From: Coriobacteriia bacterium
Lineage (GTDB): Bacteria > Actinomycetota > Coriobacteriia > Coriobacteriales > UBA8131
Length of the DNA: 49,678 nucleotides
Reading direction: 5' to 3'
NCBI GenBank assembly: GCA_009776725.1
Contig: WRNE01000012.1
Location: forward strand, 1 to 49,678
This document shows, piece after piece, positions 32,153 to 40,442 of this stretch; within the stretch, counting starts at the first letter, position 1; each line of letters begins with the position of its first letter. A model generated the notes under the pieces. That model saw nothing but the letters and a program-made list of their open reading frames with translations, was not told the DNA's origin and made no database searches. The position numbers were made by a program, and so were the translations under genes.

Positions 32153-33028
32153 ATGTATGACGATTTGACCGTGCAATTGACCCGCGAACAAACCGCGCTT
32201 TACCTTGAGCGGATCGGGCTTGTCGAAGAGGCAGGGCTGTTTCGCGAGGACGATGGCCTACAAGCCGGCGAGCTCGGGCTAAAGCCAGACTTGAGGCTCT
32301 TAGACAAACTGATCTATGCCCATCAGATCACTGTGCCCTTTGAGAACCTGAGCATCATTTTGGAAGGCAAAGGCGTCGAGCTAGGCACCGAGTACCTCTT
32401 TGACAAGATAGTCACCCGCCGTCGTGGCGGCTATTGTTTCGAGCTGAACAAGAGCTTTAATAGCTTGCTATTAGGACTAGGGTACAAGACGACGGCCCAT
32501 GTAGGCCGCATTTTCTCGTCTCCCTATCTGAGGCCTCGCGTGCACCGCATCAACCTTGTCTACCTAGACGAAGGCAAGGGCGTAGAGCCCTATTTCAGCG
32601 ACGTCAGCTCGGGAGGGACCCAGCCTGCCCAAGCTGTGCCTTTGAAGACCGGCACCTTCACCGATTTCCTCGACAAGACCTTCCGGTTCAATTATGGAGA
32701 AGTCCATCACGACCAGGGCATTCGCGAAAACACCTGGGTCTTGTACCGGATCAACGACGACGGTGATGCACTCGGACTGGTAGCATTTGAGGAGCAAGAG
32801 CAGTACGAGGTCGACTTTGTTCCCCATAACCATTTCACCTCCACCCACCCCGAGTCCCGCTTCGTCTCTAACGTCGTCGTCAACCAGCGCCGGGTCGACG
32901 GGCATGCCTCGATCACCAACGACCTGTTTCGCCTGGTCGCCGAGGGCCAAGAACCGCTGGAACGTGATGTATCGGACCCCAACGTACGGGCCGAGGTGCT
33001 GGAAAGCTATTTTGGCATAGTCTTATAA
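32153..33028 (+). CDS. Arylamine N-acetyltransferase, paralogue 1
   Basis: 291 residues after AGGAGGAGACAT. Catalyses acetyl transfer from acetyl-CoA to arylamines or hydrazines by a Cys-His-Asp triad in the cytoplasm. Seen: YLERIGL N-terminal start, LIYAHQITVPFENL (about 59-72), RRGGYCFELN with catalytic Cys (about 95), His in PRVHRINLVY (about 130) and Asp in FSDVSSGG (about 147). The region equal to the usual DVGFGG is DVSSGG. Length is normal. Followed 95 nt later by a close paralogue, indicating local gene duplication, and preceded by a PucR-type regulator. Known in gut anaerobes to act on drugs such as 5-aminosalicylate; the native substrate is unknown. Confidence 0.9.
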   Translation: MYDDLTVQLTREQTALYLERIGLVEEAGLFREDDGLQAGELGLKPDLRLLDKLIYAHQITVPFENLSIILEGKGVELGTEYLFDKIVTRRRGGYCFELNKSFNSLLLGLGYKTTAHVGRIFSSPYLRPRVHRINLVYLDEGKGVEPYFSDVSSGGTQPAQAVPLKTGTFTDFLDKTFRFNYGEVHHDQGIRENTWVLYRINDDGDALGLVAFEEQEQYEVDFVPHNHFTSTHPESRFVSNVVVNQRRVDGHASITNDLFRLVAEGQEPLERDVSDPNVRAEVLESYFGIVL

Positions 33029-33123
33029 ATACATGTGGAGAAGCCCGAGCCTTGCCCAACAGGACGACGAACTAGGACTGCCGGGCAAGTTCGTCCTGGT
33101 ATGCATCTATGATCGGAGGATCG

Positions 33124-34002
33124 ATGTTTGAAGACCTATACGTAGAGCTGACCCCTGAGCAGGTCGCATTGTACTTAGAGCGGATCGGCCTGCCTGAGGA
33201 TGCAAAAGCCTTCTCTGACAGCTGGCTAAGCGAGGGCCAGCAAAGAAGCCCTTTAAAGCCGAGCTTGGAGCTGCTCGACAGGCTCGTATACGCTCATCAG
33301 ATCACAGTTCCCTTTGAAAACCTAGAGATTTACGATTTGGGCCTGCCGGTCGAGCTGGGCACCTTGAAGCTGTTTGAGAAAATCGTCCTGCACAATCGCG
33401 GCGGCTATTGTTTCGAGCTGAACAAAAGCTTTAACAGCCTGCTTCAAGCACTGGGGTTTAAGACCCAGGCCCACGTGGCGCGGATCTTTCCCCTTAAAAA
33501 CAACATCCGGCCCCGCTCGCACCGCATTACCGCCGTCCATATCGACGACGGAGGCATCACAAAACGCTACATGGCTGATGTCAGCTTTGGCGGCCCCCAG
33601 CCGGCGTCGAGCATCTTGTTGGAAGCCGGAGTGTTCACAGACTGGCTGGGCGGTAGCTTCAGGCTCACCTACGGCGAGGTCGACCACGAGCTGGGCAACC
33701 GCGAGAACACTTGGTACATCAGCCGTCTAAACGACGGGGGAGAAGAGCAGAGCCTGGTCTCTTTTGAGGAAGTCCCCCAGTACGAGGTGGATTTCGTACA
33801 AGCCAACTACTACACTTCGACACATCCCGAATCACGTTTTGTCACGAGCAGGACAGTCAACCTCCGTCGCCGGGACGGACACGCCTTGATGTCCGATGAC
33901 CTGTTCAAGCTGAAGTCGAACGACGTGACAACAGAAATCGACGTGTCCGACCCAACGCTTAGGGCCGAAGTCCTAAAGGAGTACTTCGGTATTGTATTGT
34001 GA
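33124..34002 (+). CDS. Arylamine N-acetyltransferase, paralogue 2
   Basis: 292 residues from ATG 33124; GGAGGA at 33114-33119 excludes the in-frame ATG 33109. Same layout as paralogue 1: YLERIGL, LVYAHQITVPFENL, RGGYCFELNKSFNSLLQ with catalytic Cys, His in RSHRITAVHI, Asp in MADVSFGGPQP, here nearer to the usual DVGFGG, and the shared ending VLKEYFGIVL. The two copies are roughly half identical by eye, so the duplication is old enough for divergence of substrate range. Paralogue 2 has extra residues near its N-terminus. No other acetyl-transfer genes nearby. Confidence 0.9.
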   Translation: MFEDLYVELTPEQVALYLERIGLPEDAKAFSDSWLSEGQQRSPLKPSLELLDRLVYAHQITVPFENLEIYDLGLPVELGTLKLFEKIVLHNRGGYCFELNKSFNSLLQALGFKTQAHVARIFPLKNNIRPRSHRITAVHIDDGGITKRYMADVSFGGPQPASSILLEAGVFTDWLGGSFRLTYGEVDHELGNRENTWYISRLNDGGEEQSLVSFEEVPQYEVDFVQANYYTSTHPESRFVTSRTVNLRRRDGHALMSDDLFKLKSNDVTTEIDVSDPTLRAEVLKEYFGIVL

Positions 34003-34066
34003 TAGGGACCGCCTCAGTTATCATCAGTCAGAGACCGGTCTGTAGAGCCGTATTGCTGTGTGTCAT

Positions 34067-34197
34067 AATGCACATATATTGTGAAAAACTGCACTCAACC
34101 GAAGCTTTTTTGCTACCGTGTGCAGAGTGATTAACCGTTTTAGCTGCGAAAAGTATAAAATGCACATTGCACTGAGTAAGAAAGGACAGAATGCACA
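34067..34197. repeat. Three AATGCACA direct repeats upstream of the C1 cassette
   Basis: Copies at 34067-34074, 34159-34166 and 34190-34197, all in the same orientation, upstream of the predicted promoter at 34214-34241. They may be binding sites for a regulator of the methyl-branch operon. Spacings are 92 and 31 nt; the last is close to three helical turns. Confidence 0.4.
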
Positions 34198-34213
34198 GAA
34201 TAAAATATGCTTC

Positions 34214-34241
34214 TTGCCCGCCAATTGCTTACCCGTATAAT
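34214..34241 (+). promoter_or_regulatory. Candidate sigma70 promoter of the methyl-branch cassette
   Basis: TTGCCC (34214-34219), 16-nt spacer, TATAAT (34236-34241), about 56 nt before the MTHFR ATG. The -10 is perfect, the -35 partial. Confidence 0.5.
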
Positions 34242-34297
34242 TTTATATTTGCAATAACTAGCTAAATACTGTACCCGCGAAGGACAGGAGACCGCGT

Positions 34298-35902
34298 ATG
34301 AGCAATCCGATGAGAGAAGCAATAGAGAAAGGCGAGTTCGTTGTAACTTGTGAGGTCATCCCCGGTCGGGGGGCTAACGAATCAAACCAACAACACGAAT
34401 TTAAAATCGCAGAAGAAGTCTGGGCAACAGGGAGGGTTCATGCTATCTCTGTTACAGATAACCCCAGTGGGAATCCAGCGCTTTTGGCAGATTCTTTCGC
34501 TGCCGATCTCCAGTCAAGGGGGATCACCCCTTTGATCCACTTTACCGGCAAAGACCGTAGCCGCAATCAAATTCAAAGCCAATTCTACATGCTCCAAAGG
34601 TGGGGTATGGAGAACCTGCTTTTGATGACTGGCGATTATCAACAAAGTGGTTGGAACGGGATTTCCCGCCCAGTCTATGACCTCGACCCCATCCACATGG
34701 TGCAGATGGCAAACGACTTCAATGCCGGTCTTGCTGTCGAAAGCCGTGGCAAAGTAAGCCATGAAGAAGCAGCCAACTTCCTGCCTGGGGTAGTGGTAAA
34801 CCCCTTCAAGTACTTGGAGGGTGAGCTTATCCCCCAATACTATAAATTGGAGAAGAAGGTCATCGCTGGAGCAAGGTTCGTCATCACCCAGCTCGGGTAT
34901 GACACCCGTAAGATGGAAGAGCTTAAATGGTATCTCGAAGACAACGGGTATAACGTTCCGCTGATAGCCAATATCTTCTTGTTAAACCCCGGTGCTGCCC
35001 GCCTGATGAGGCAAAACGTCATAGCTGGCTGTTACATCAACGACGACTTGATGGCCAAGTTGGAGGCAGAGGCCAAAGAGGAGGATAAGGGCAAGTCGGC
35101 GCGGTACCTGCGCGCGGCGAAGATGACCGCTATTGCCAAGGGCCTTGGCTATGCTGGTGTTCATATCGGCGGCTTTGGGATCGATGTCGAAGGGTTCAAC
35201 TATATCTTGGACACTGCCGAGGAGCTAAAAGACCAATGGCGTGAGCTTGCCCAAGAACTGTCATATGGTGACCCTAATGGCTATTACTACTATCAGGCAG
35301 AAGTCGGGCCTGACGGGAAGGCCACAGGCTTGAACAAGCATGTCGAGTCGTCCCGTCCGGAGCGTGTGCGCAACCGCAAGGTCATGGCGGTCTATGGCAT
35401 CTCCCGGATATTCCACCATTTGGTGCTGACCGAGGACAAGATGTTCTTCCCGATATTGGCCAACGTGATGGATTGGCGGGAGAGGAAGAAAGGCGTCCAT
35501 CGCAGCCACTTCATTGAGCATATCGCTAAGACTGTGCTTTACCATTGCCAAGACTGCGGCGATTGCGGGCTCGAGCCGGCGATCTATACTTGCCCGATGA
35601 GCCGCTGCCCGAAGCAGCAGCGCAACGGCCCGTGTGGCGGGACAGTCGACGGCTGGTGCGAGGTCTATCCCAACCAACGTTACTGCATCTACTTTAAAGC
35701 CTACCACCGCCTGAAAAAATACAACGAGCTTTATAAGCTGGACAGTTTCATAACCGTGCCGAACGACTGGGCGCTCAATGAGACTTCAGGCTGGAGCAGC
35801 TACACGCACAAGCGTGACAATACAGCTAAACGCATCTTTCTAGCTCCACGTGGCTCACGGGGTGCAAGCATCGATGTTGCAAGCGCAGAACTACAAGAAT
35901 AA
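34298..35902 (+). CDS. metF: 5,10-methylenetetrahydrofolate reductase with fused MetV-type C-terminal domain
   Basis: 534 residues after GACAGGAGACCGCGT. Reduces methylene-THF to methyl-THF, last reduction of the Wood-Ljungdahl methyl branch. Seen: TIM-barrel MTHFR domain (1-320) starting EFVVTCEVIPGRG, with AISVTDNPSGNPALL and LLLMTGDYQQSG; then a linker and a C-terminal cysteine-rich domain (about 405-475): YHCQDCGDCGLEP, YTCPMSRCPKQ, NGPCGG, GWCEVYPNQRYCIY. Known: this C-terminal type (MTHFR_C, MetV) is a separate subunit in Acetobacterium-type complexes and takes part in electron delivery; here both are one chain. Followed by the methyl-THF methyltransferase gene. Confidence 0.9.
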   Translation: MSNPMREAIEKGEFVVTCEVIPGRGANESNQQHEFKIAEEVWATGRVHAISVTDNPSGNPALLADSFAADLQSRGITPLIHFTGKDRSRNQIQSQFYMLQRWGMENLLLMTGDYQQSGWNGISRPVYDLDPIHMVQMANDFNAGLAVESRGKVSHEEAANFLPGVVVNPFKYLEGELIPQYYKLEKKVIAGARFVITQLGYDTRKMEELKWYLEDNGYNVPLIANIFLLNPGAARLMRQNVIAGCYINDDLMAKLEAEAKEEDKGKSARYLRAAKMTAIAKGLGYAGVHIGGFGIDVEGFNYILDTAEELKDQWRELAQELSYGDPNGYYYYQAEVGPDGKATGLNKHVESSRPERVRNRKVMAVYGISRIFHHLVLTEDKMFFPILANVMDWRERKKGVHRSHFIEHIAKTVLYHCQDCGDCGLEPAIYTCPMSRCPKQQRNGPCGGTVDGWCEVYPNQRYCIYFKAYHRLKKYNELYKLDSFITVPNDWALNETSGWSSYTHKRDNTAKRIFLAPRGSRGASIDVASAELQE

Positions 35903-35941
35903 AAAGAGTAAGCAGCGAAACCCTAATGGAAGGAGTACTAC

Positions 35942-36760
35942 ATGATAATAATTGGTGAGAAGATAAATGGTTTTATCCCGAGGACCCTCCAAGCAATCAA
36001 CGCCAAAGATGCCGAGTACATCAAGAAGGTTGCCATCGGGCAGACCGAAAACGGTGCCAACTACATCGATATTTGTGCCGGTGTGGCGCCTGAGATCGAA
36101 AAAGAGACCCTGATTTGGCTGATCGACACCGTCTTAAGCGTCGTCGACACCCCCTTGTGCCTGGACAGCTCGGACCCGCAAATGCTGGTAGACATGTTCT
36201 ACTATGTCCAGGAGAAGGCTACCGGCCGGCAAAAAGACGAGGGAATGATCAACTCGGTCTCGATGGAAGAGGGCAAATGCGAGGTCATCTTCCCGATCAT
36301 CGCCGACACCCAGTGGAACGTAGTCGCACTGACCTGCAACAATGACGGCATTCCTGACGACCCGCCCACCAAACTGGCTATTGCCACCCAAATGGTCGAG
36401 CTGGCTGCTACCTATGGCATTAGCGCTGACCGTCTCTTTATCGACCCGCTGGTGACAACACTTGCCACCAAGGGCGAGTCTTTGCAGAACTTCACCGAGG
36501 GAATCGCCTTGATCAAGGCCGAGCATCCGGCTGTGCATTTCACTTCAGGGCTCTCTAATATCTCGTTTGGCATGCCCTTCCGCAAAGTTATCAATACCCA
36601 GTTCCTCTGCTTGGCAATGGCAGCCGGGATGGACAGCGCCATCATGGATCCATTGAGCCGCGACATGCTGGCGACAATGTTTGCCACCGAGGCCTTGCTT
36701 GGCAACGACGAGTATTGCATGGAGTACCTGTCCGCATACCGTGAAGGCCTGTTCGGCTAG
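35942..36760 (+). CDS. Methyltetrahydrofolate:corrinoid methyltransferase (AcsE-like, pterin-binding fold)
   Basis: 272 residues after GGAAGGAGTACTAC. Moves the methyl of methyl-THF to a corrinoid iron-sulfur or other corrinoid protein. Seen: IIIGEKINGFIPRT, GANYIDICAG (about 39-48), CLDSSDPQML (about 73-82), MINSVS, ALTCNNDGIPDDP, RLFIDPLVTTLAT and GLSNISFGMPFR, MDSAIMDPLSRDML near the C-terminus, all landmarks of the AcsE/MeTr subgroup rather than of DHPS. Lies between metF and the fhs gene, so the methyl branch order is kept. The corrinoid partner and CODH/ACS are not in the window. A hairpin follows at 36775-36801. Confidence 0.88.
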   Translation: MIIIGEKINGFIPRTLQAINAKDAEYIKKVAIGQTENGANYIDICAGVAPEIEKETLIWLIDTVLSVVDTPLCLDSSDPQMLVDMFYYVQEKATGRQKDEGMINSVSMEEGKCEVIFPIIADTQWNVVALTCNNDGIPDDPPTKLAIATQMVELAATYGISADRLFIDPLVTTLATKGESLQNFTEGIALIKAEHPAVHFTSGLSNISFGMPFRKVINTQFLCLAMAAGMDSAIMDPLSRDMLATMFATEALLGNDEYCMEYLSAYREGLFG

Positions 36761-36774
36761 TTTTAGAATCAACA

Positions 36775-36801
36775 CGGATCTAGGCAGGCAGCCTGGATCC
36801 G
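36775..36801 (+). terminator. Hairpin after the methyl-THF methyltransferase gene
   Basis: 11-bp arms 36775-36785 and 36791-36801 with one G-U and a 5-nt loop. The tail TTGGTGATTTT is only partly U-rich, so some transcripts may run on into fhs. Confidence 0.6.
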
Positions 36802-36810
36802 TTGGTGATT

Positions 36811-37007
36811 TTATCCCCATGAAAATGAGGGATAACAAGAAAGCCTGGTTTACCAGGGAGTTAAGTGGCGAGGTCAAGACACTGGGCCAAAGCGGGCCAA
36901 CAAGGCCGGTAACAAGCCAAGTGGGAGAATTCGTCGGGAACGGAGGGTGGTTAGCCACCTGACAGATTGGGTGATTCTTCACCCTGACAAAGGGCACATT
37001 AGTGTCA
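36811..37007 (+). ncRNA. Structured leader upstream of fhs, riboswitch-like, class not recognised
   Basis: In about 200 nt before the fhs gene I see successive hairpins: TTATCCCCAT/ATGAGGGATAA with a GAAA tetraloop and single A bulge (36811-36835), CCTGG-TTTA-CCAGG (36844-36857), GGCC repeats near 36890-36910, GGGTGG-TTAG-CCACCT (36945-36960), GGGTGA-TTCT-TCACCC (36969-36984), and CTGACA pairing with TGTCAG (37002-37007). Two CTGACA copies (36959-36964 and near 36983-36989) can compete for TGTCAG just before the ribosome binding site, the layout of a two-state switch. It does not match the THF, ZTP, glycine or SAM patterns that I know. Confidence 0.4.
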
Positions 37008-37028
37008 GTTAACAGAAAGGATACGTAA

Positions 37029-38708
37029 ATGGCAGAAATTAAGTCGGATATCGAGATAGCGCAGTCGGTAACACCAAAGAAGATCACGGAGATCGCTGAT
37101 GTTGCTGGTGTCGACGAGAAGTATCTCGAGCTTTATGGTAACTACAAAGCCAAAGTTGACTACAACATCCTAAATGACTTTGCTGACAAGCCTGACGGCA
37201 AGTTAATCCTGGTCACAGCCATTACACCGACTCCAGCTGGTGAAGGTAAAACCACCACAACCGTTGGTTTGGCTGACGGAATGACCAAGATCGGCAAAAA
37301 CGTTGTTGTTGCTTTGCGTGAGCCTTCACTAGGCCCGGTCTTTGGTGTTAAGGGCGGAGCAGCTGGTGGCGGTTGGGCCCAGGTAGTCCCAATGGAGGAT
37401 ATCAACCTTCACTTCACCGGTGACTTCCATGCTATCGGTGCTGCCAACAACTTGCTGGCTGCAATGATCGACAACCACATCTTCCAAGGCAACGCACTAG
37501 ACATCGACACCCGCAATATCGTTTGGCGCCGCTGTGTCGACATGAACGACCGTCAGCTCCGCTTTGTGGTTGATGGCTTGAACGGTCGCTCCAACGGCGT
37601 ACCGCGTGAGGACGGGTACGACATCACCGTTGCCTCTGAGATTATGGCAGTGTTCTGCCTCTCATCTTCGCTTGACGACCTTAAAGAGCGTTGCGCCCGC
37701 CTGATCATTGGCTATAACAACGCAGGTCAGCCTGTCACTGCTGGCGACTTGAATGCCCAGGGTGCCATGGCAGCCCTCCTCAAAGACGCTCTCAAGCCGA
37801 ACCTTGTCCAGACCCTCGAGGGAACCCCTGCCTTCGTGCATGGCGGCCCATTCGCCAATATCGCCCATGGCTGCAACTCCGTTATGGCTACCAAGATCGC
37901 CCTCAAGCTTGGCGACTATGCTGTTACAGAGGCTGGATTCGGTGCTGACCTTGGTGCGGAGAAGTTCCTTGACATCAAGTGCCGTTTCGCTGGCTTAAAA
38001 CCAGACGCAGTCGTCATTGTCGCGACCGTACGTGCTCTGAAGATGCATGGCGGCAAGGCCAAGGACAGCTTGAACGAAGAAGACCTCGATGCACTCGAAA
38101 AAGGCCTTCCGAACCTGCTTCAACACGTTGAGAACATCACCCAAGTCTACAAGCTTCCGGCTGTTGTTGCGATCAACGCTTTCCCGAACGACACTGCTGC
38201 CGAGCTTCAGTTAGTCGAAGACAAGTGCCGTGAGCTTGGCGTCAACGTTGCTCTGTCCGAAGTCTGGGCAAAGGGTGGCGAAGGCGGAATCGCTTTGGCC
38301 GAAGAAGTCGTCCGTCTTTGCGAGCAACCAAACAACTTCGAGTTCTCATATGACTTAGACCTTTCTATTGAGGAGAAAATCGAAGCTATCGCCAAGCGCA
38401 TCTACCATGCTGATGGCATCGAGATGTCCAGCACAGCCAAGACCCAGGCTAGGAAACTGACCAGGCTGGGCTTTGCCAACGTGCCGATCTGCATGGCCAA
38501 GACCCAATACAGCTTCTCTGACAATCCAGACTTGCTTGGTGCTCCAAAAGGCTTCAAGATCACCGTCCGTAGCCTGAAGATCTCTGCAGGCGCTGGGTTT
38601 ATTGTTCCTCTGACTGGTGACATTATGACGATGCCTGGCCTGCCTCCAGTACCGGCTGCCGAGAAGATCGACGTCGATAGCACTGGCAAGATCTCAGGAC
38701 TGTTCTAA
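37029..38708 (+). CDS. fhs: Formate-tetrahydrofolate ligase (10-formyl-THF synthetase)
   Basis: 559 residues, full length. Converts formate, THF and ATP to 10-formyl-THF in the cytoplasm, the entry step of the Wood-Ljungdahl methyl branch. Seen: nucleotide loop TPAGEGKT (68-75), [20 protein letters not shown] (about 97-116), and [20 protein letters not shown] (about 131-150), all strongly conserved. The AAAGGATACGTAA site precedes ATG. The stop overlaps the fchA start (TAATG), so the two are coupled. A structured leader lies upstream. C1 genes follow in pathway order. Confidence 0.97.
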   Translation: MAEIKSDIEIAQSVTPKKITEIADVAGVDEKYLELYGNYKAKVDYNILNDFADKPDGKLILVTAITPTPAGEGKTTTTVGLADGMTKIGKNVVVALREPSLGPVFGVKGGAAGGGWAQVVPMEDINLHFTGDFHAIGAANNLLAAMIDNHIFQGNALDIDTRNIVWRRCVDMNDRQLRFVVDGLNGRSNGVPREDGYDITVASEIMAVFCLSSSLDDLKERCARLIIGYNNAGQPVTAGDLNAQGAMAALLKDALKPNLVQTLEGTPAFVHGGPFANIAHGCNSVMATKIALKLGDYAVTEAGFGADLGAEKFLDIKCRFAGLKPDAVVIVATVRALKMHGGKAKDSLNEEDLDALEKGLPNLLQHVENITQVYKLPAVVAINAFPNDTAAELQLVEDKCRELGVNVALSEVWAKGGEGGIALAEEVVRLCEQPNNFEFSYDLDLSIEEKIEAIAKRIYHADGIEMSSTAKTQARKLTRLGFANVPICMAKTQYSFSDNPDLLGAPKGFKITVRSLKISAGAGFIVPLTGDIMTMPGLPPVPAAEKIDVDSTGKISGLF

Positions 38709-39346
38709 TGGCAGTAGAGTTCACTAAACGCTCTTGTGAGGAGTTTGTCGAGGTTTTGGCATCGAAAGAGCCGGTTCCTGGCGGTGGCGGTGCTTCGGCA
38801 TTGATCGCTGCAATCGGAGTGGCCCTGGGAAACATGGTCGGCTCGCTCACTGTCGGCAAGCCGAAGTTCAAAGACGTTGAAGAGGATATCATCGACTTGA
38901 AGAACAAGTCGGACCAGCTTCAACAACGTCTTTTTAATCTAGTGACCCAAGATGCTGTGGTGTTCGAGCCACTGTCGAAAGCCTATGGCTTGCCTCGTGA
39001 GACAGACGAGCAGAAGGCCTACAAAGCAGAAGTCATGGAAGCTTGCCTAAGAGATGCCTGTGGCGTGCCACTGGCAATCATGGAGGCTTGCTGCGAGGCA
39101 ATTGACATCCACGAGCAGTTTGCTGCAAAAGGAGCCCCGATAGCAATCAGCGACGTTGGTTGCGGCGTCATTGCCTGTAAGGCTGCCCTGCAGGCTGCAA
39201 GCCTGAATGTTTTTATCAACACCATGTCTTTTGCCGACCGAGAGTACGCTTCGGAAATAAACGTCAAGGCCAATGCTATGCTAGATGAGTACTGTGCGAA
39301 AGCTGATGCAATTTTCGCTGATGTAGCTGCACGGTTTGACAAATAA
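38708..39346 (+). CDS. fchA: Methenyltetrahydrofolate cyclohydrolase (FchA, cyclodeaminase family)
   Basis: 212 residues; ATG shares one base with the fhs stop. Interconverts 10-formyl-THF and 5,10-methenyl-THF. Seen: N-terminal CEEFVEVLASKEPVPGGGGA (about 10-29), the PVPGGG loop of the formiminotransferase-cyclodeaminase family, ALGNMVGSLTVGK (about 38-50), and GAPIAISDVGCGVIACKAAL (about 139-158). Helical throughout, normal length. In this window the FolD downstream lacks cyclohydrolase residues, so FchA is probably the only cyclohydrolase of the branch. Ends with two terminator hairpins before folD. Confidence 0.92.
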   Translation: MAVEFTKRSCEEFVEVLASKEPVPGGGGASALIAAIGVALGNMVGSLTVGKPKFKDVEEDIIDLKNKSDQLQQRLFNLVTQDAVVFEPLSKAYGLPRETDEQKAYKAEVMEACLRDACGVPLAIMEACCEAIDIHEQFAAKGAPIAISDVGCGVIACKAALQAASLNVFINTMSFADREYASEINVKANAMLDEYCAKADAIFADVAARFDK

Positions 39347-39356
39347 CTTGACTCGA

Positions 39357-39392
39357 TACGGGGTCGGGCGAAACAAGAAACCCGGCCCCGTA
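39357..39392 (+). terminator. Terminator after fchA
   Basis: 12-bp arms 39357-39368 and 39381-39392 with one G-U pair around a 12-nt loop; strong GC stem, poor U-tract. Confidence 0.75.
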
Positions 39393-39413
39393 CTCATCGT
39401 TATTAGTACAAAG

Positions 39414-39436
39414 AAAACGGCTGTTCAAGCCGTTTT
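39414..39436 (+). terminator. Second hairpin between fchA and folD
   Basis: AAAACGGCT (39414-39422) pairs perfectly with AGCCGTTTT (39428-39436), 5-nt loop. With the preceding hairpin it separates fhs-fchA from folD-FNT. Confidence 0.75.
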
Positions 39437-39575
39437 GGCGCGAGAGGCCTTGTTGTTTTGCTTTAAAGCGAATATAAGCCTAGGCGCTTGCTTTTAGGCA
39501 ATGTCCATTTTTGGAAGCTTTGTTTAGGCCTTAGTGTTGTTTAAAAGACCATATAAGACCTTGAAAGGAGGTAGT

Positions 39576-40427
39576 ATGGCAATGATTTTCAAAGGCTCTG
39601 AAGTAGTCGAAGCCCTCAATGAGCGTATCACTAACGATGCTGACGAGCTAAAAAAGCAAGGAATTGAACCAACGCTGGCGATTCTACGTGTTGGTGAGCG
39701 CGACGACGATATTACGTATGAAAAAGGCGCTACCACACGGGCAAAGAAAGTCGGTGTCACAATCAAGAACGTCGTGTTGCCCTTAGACGTTACAGAAGAC
39801 GCCCTAATCAACGAGGTTTTGAAGCTAAATGCTGACGACAGCGTGCACGGGGTCTTGATGTTTAGGCCTCTGCCTGAGCATATCGATGAAGACAAGGTAC
39901 GTAACATGTTGACCCCGGCCAAAGATATCGACGGTGTGACCGACCTTTCTTTGGCAGGTGTCTTCGCAGGCATCGACACAGGCTTTGCACCTTGCACGGC
40001 TGCTGCCTGTATGGAGATACTTGACTATTTCGATGTTGACTGCAAAGGCAAGAACGCTGTCGTTGTCGGCAGGTCGCTAGTTATTGGCAAGCCTGCAGCA
40101 ATGATGCTCTTAGAGCGCAATGCAACAGTCACCATCGCCCACTCCCGCACTGCTGACTTGCCAGCCGTCGTTCGGAATGCAGATATCGTGATTGCTGCGG
40201 TTGGGCGTTTTAGAATGCTCGATGCCTCATATTTCACAGAAGGACAGGTTGTCATCGATGTTGGGATCAATTTCAACGATGATGGCGATATGGCCGGCGA
40301 TGTCGATTTTGAAGCTGTCGAAGGTATTGTTCAAGCCATCACGCCTGTTCCAGGCGGTGTTGGTACTGTGACCACCTCAGTGTTGATGAAGCACGTTGTC
40401 GAGGCGGCCCAACGTAGTACTAATTAA
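39576..40427 (+). CDS. folD: FolD-type methylenetetrahydrofolate dehydrogenase, predicted dehydrogenase-only
   Basis: 283 residues from ATG 39576 (GAAAGGAGGTAGT upstream); the longer frame start lacks a site. Oxidises/reduces 5,10-methylene-THF and methenyl-THF with NAD(P). Seen: LAILRVGERDDD, YEKGATTRAKKVG (48-60), DDSVHGVLMFRPLPEHID, PAKDIDGVT, Rossmann part VVGRSLVIGKPAAMMLLERN and TPVPGGVGTVTTSVLMKH. Odd: the catalytic Lys of the Y-x-x-x-K pair is Ala52, and the Gln of VQLPLP is Phe96. These residues drive cyclohydrolase activity in bifunctional FolD. Family knowledge: enzymes lacking them are dehydrogenase-only. FchA is encoded 230 nt upstream, which fits. Confidence 0.9.
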   Translation: MAMIFKGSEVVEALNERITNDADELKKQGIEPTLAILRVGERDDDITYEKGATTRAKKVGVTIKNVVLPLDVTEDALINEVLKLNADDSVHGVLMFRPLPEHIDEDKVRNMLTPAKDIDGVTDLSLAGVFAGIDTGFAPCTAAACMEILDYFDVDCKGKNAVVVGRSLVIGKPAAMMLLERNATVTIAHSRTADLPAVVRNADIVIAAVGRFRMLDASYFTEGQVVIDVGINFNDDGDMAGDVDFEAVEGIVQAITPVPGGVGTVTTSVLMKHVVEAAQRSTN

Positions 40428-40442
40428 TTGGAGGCTTAGAGG

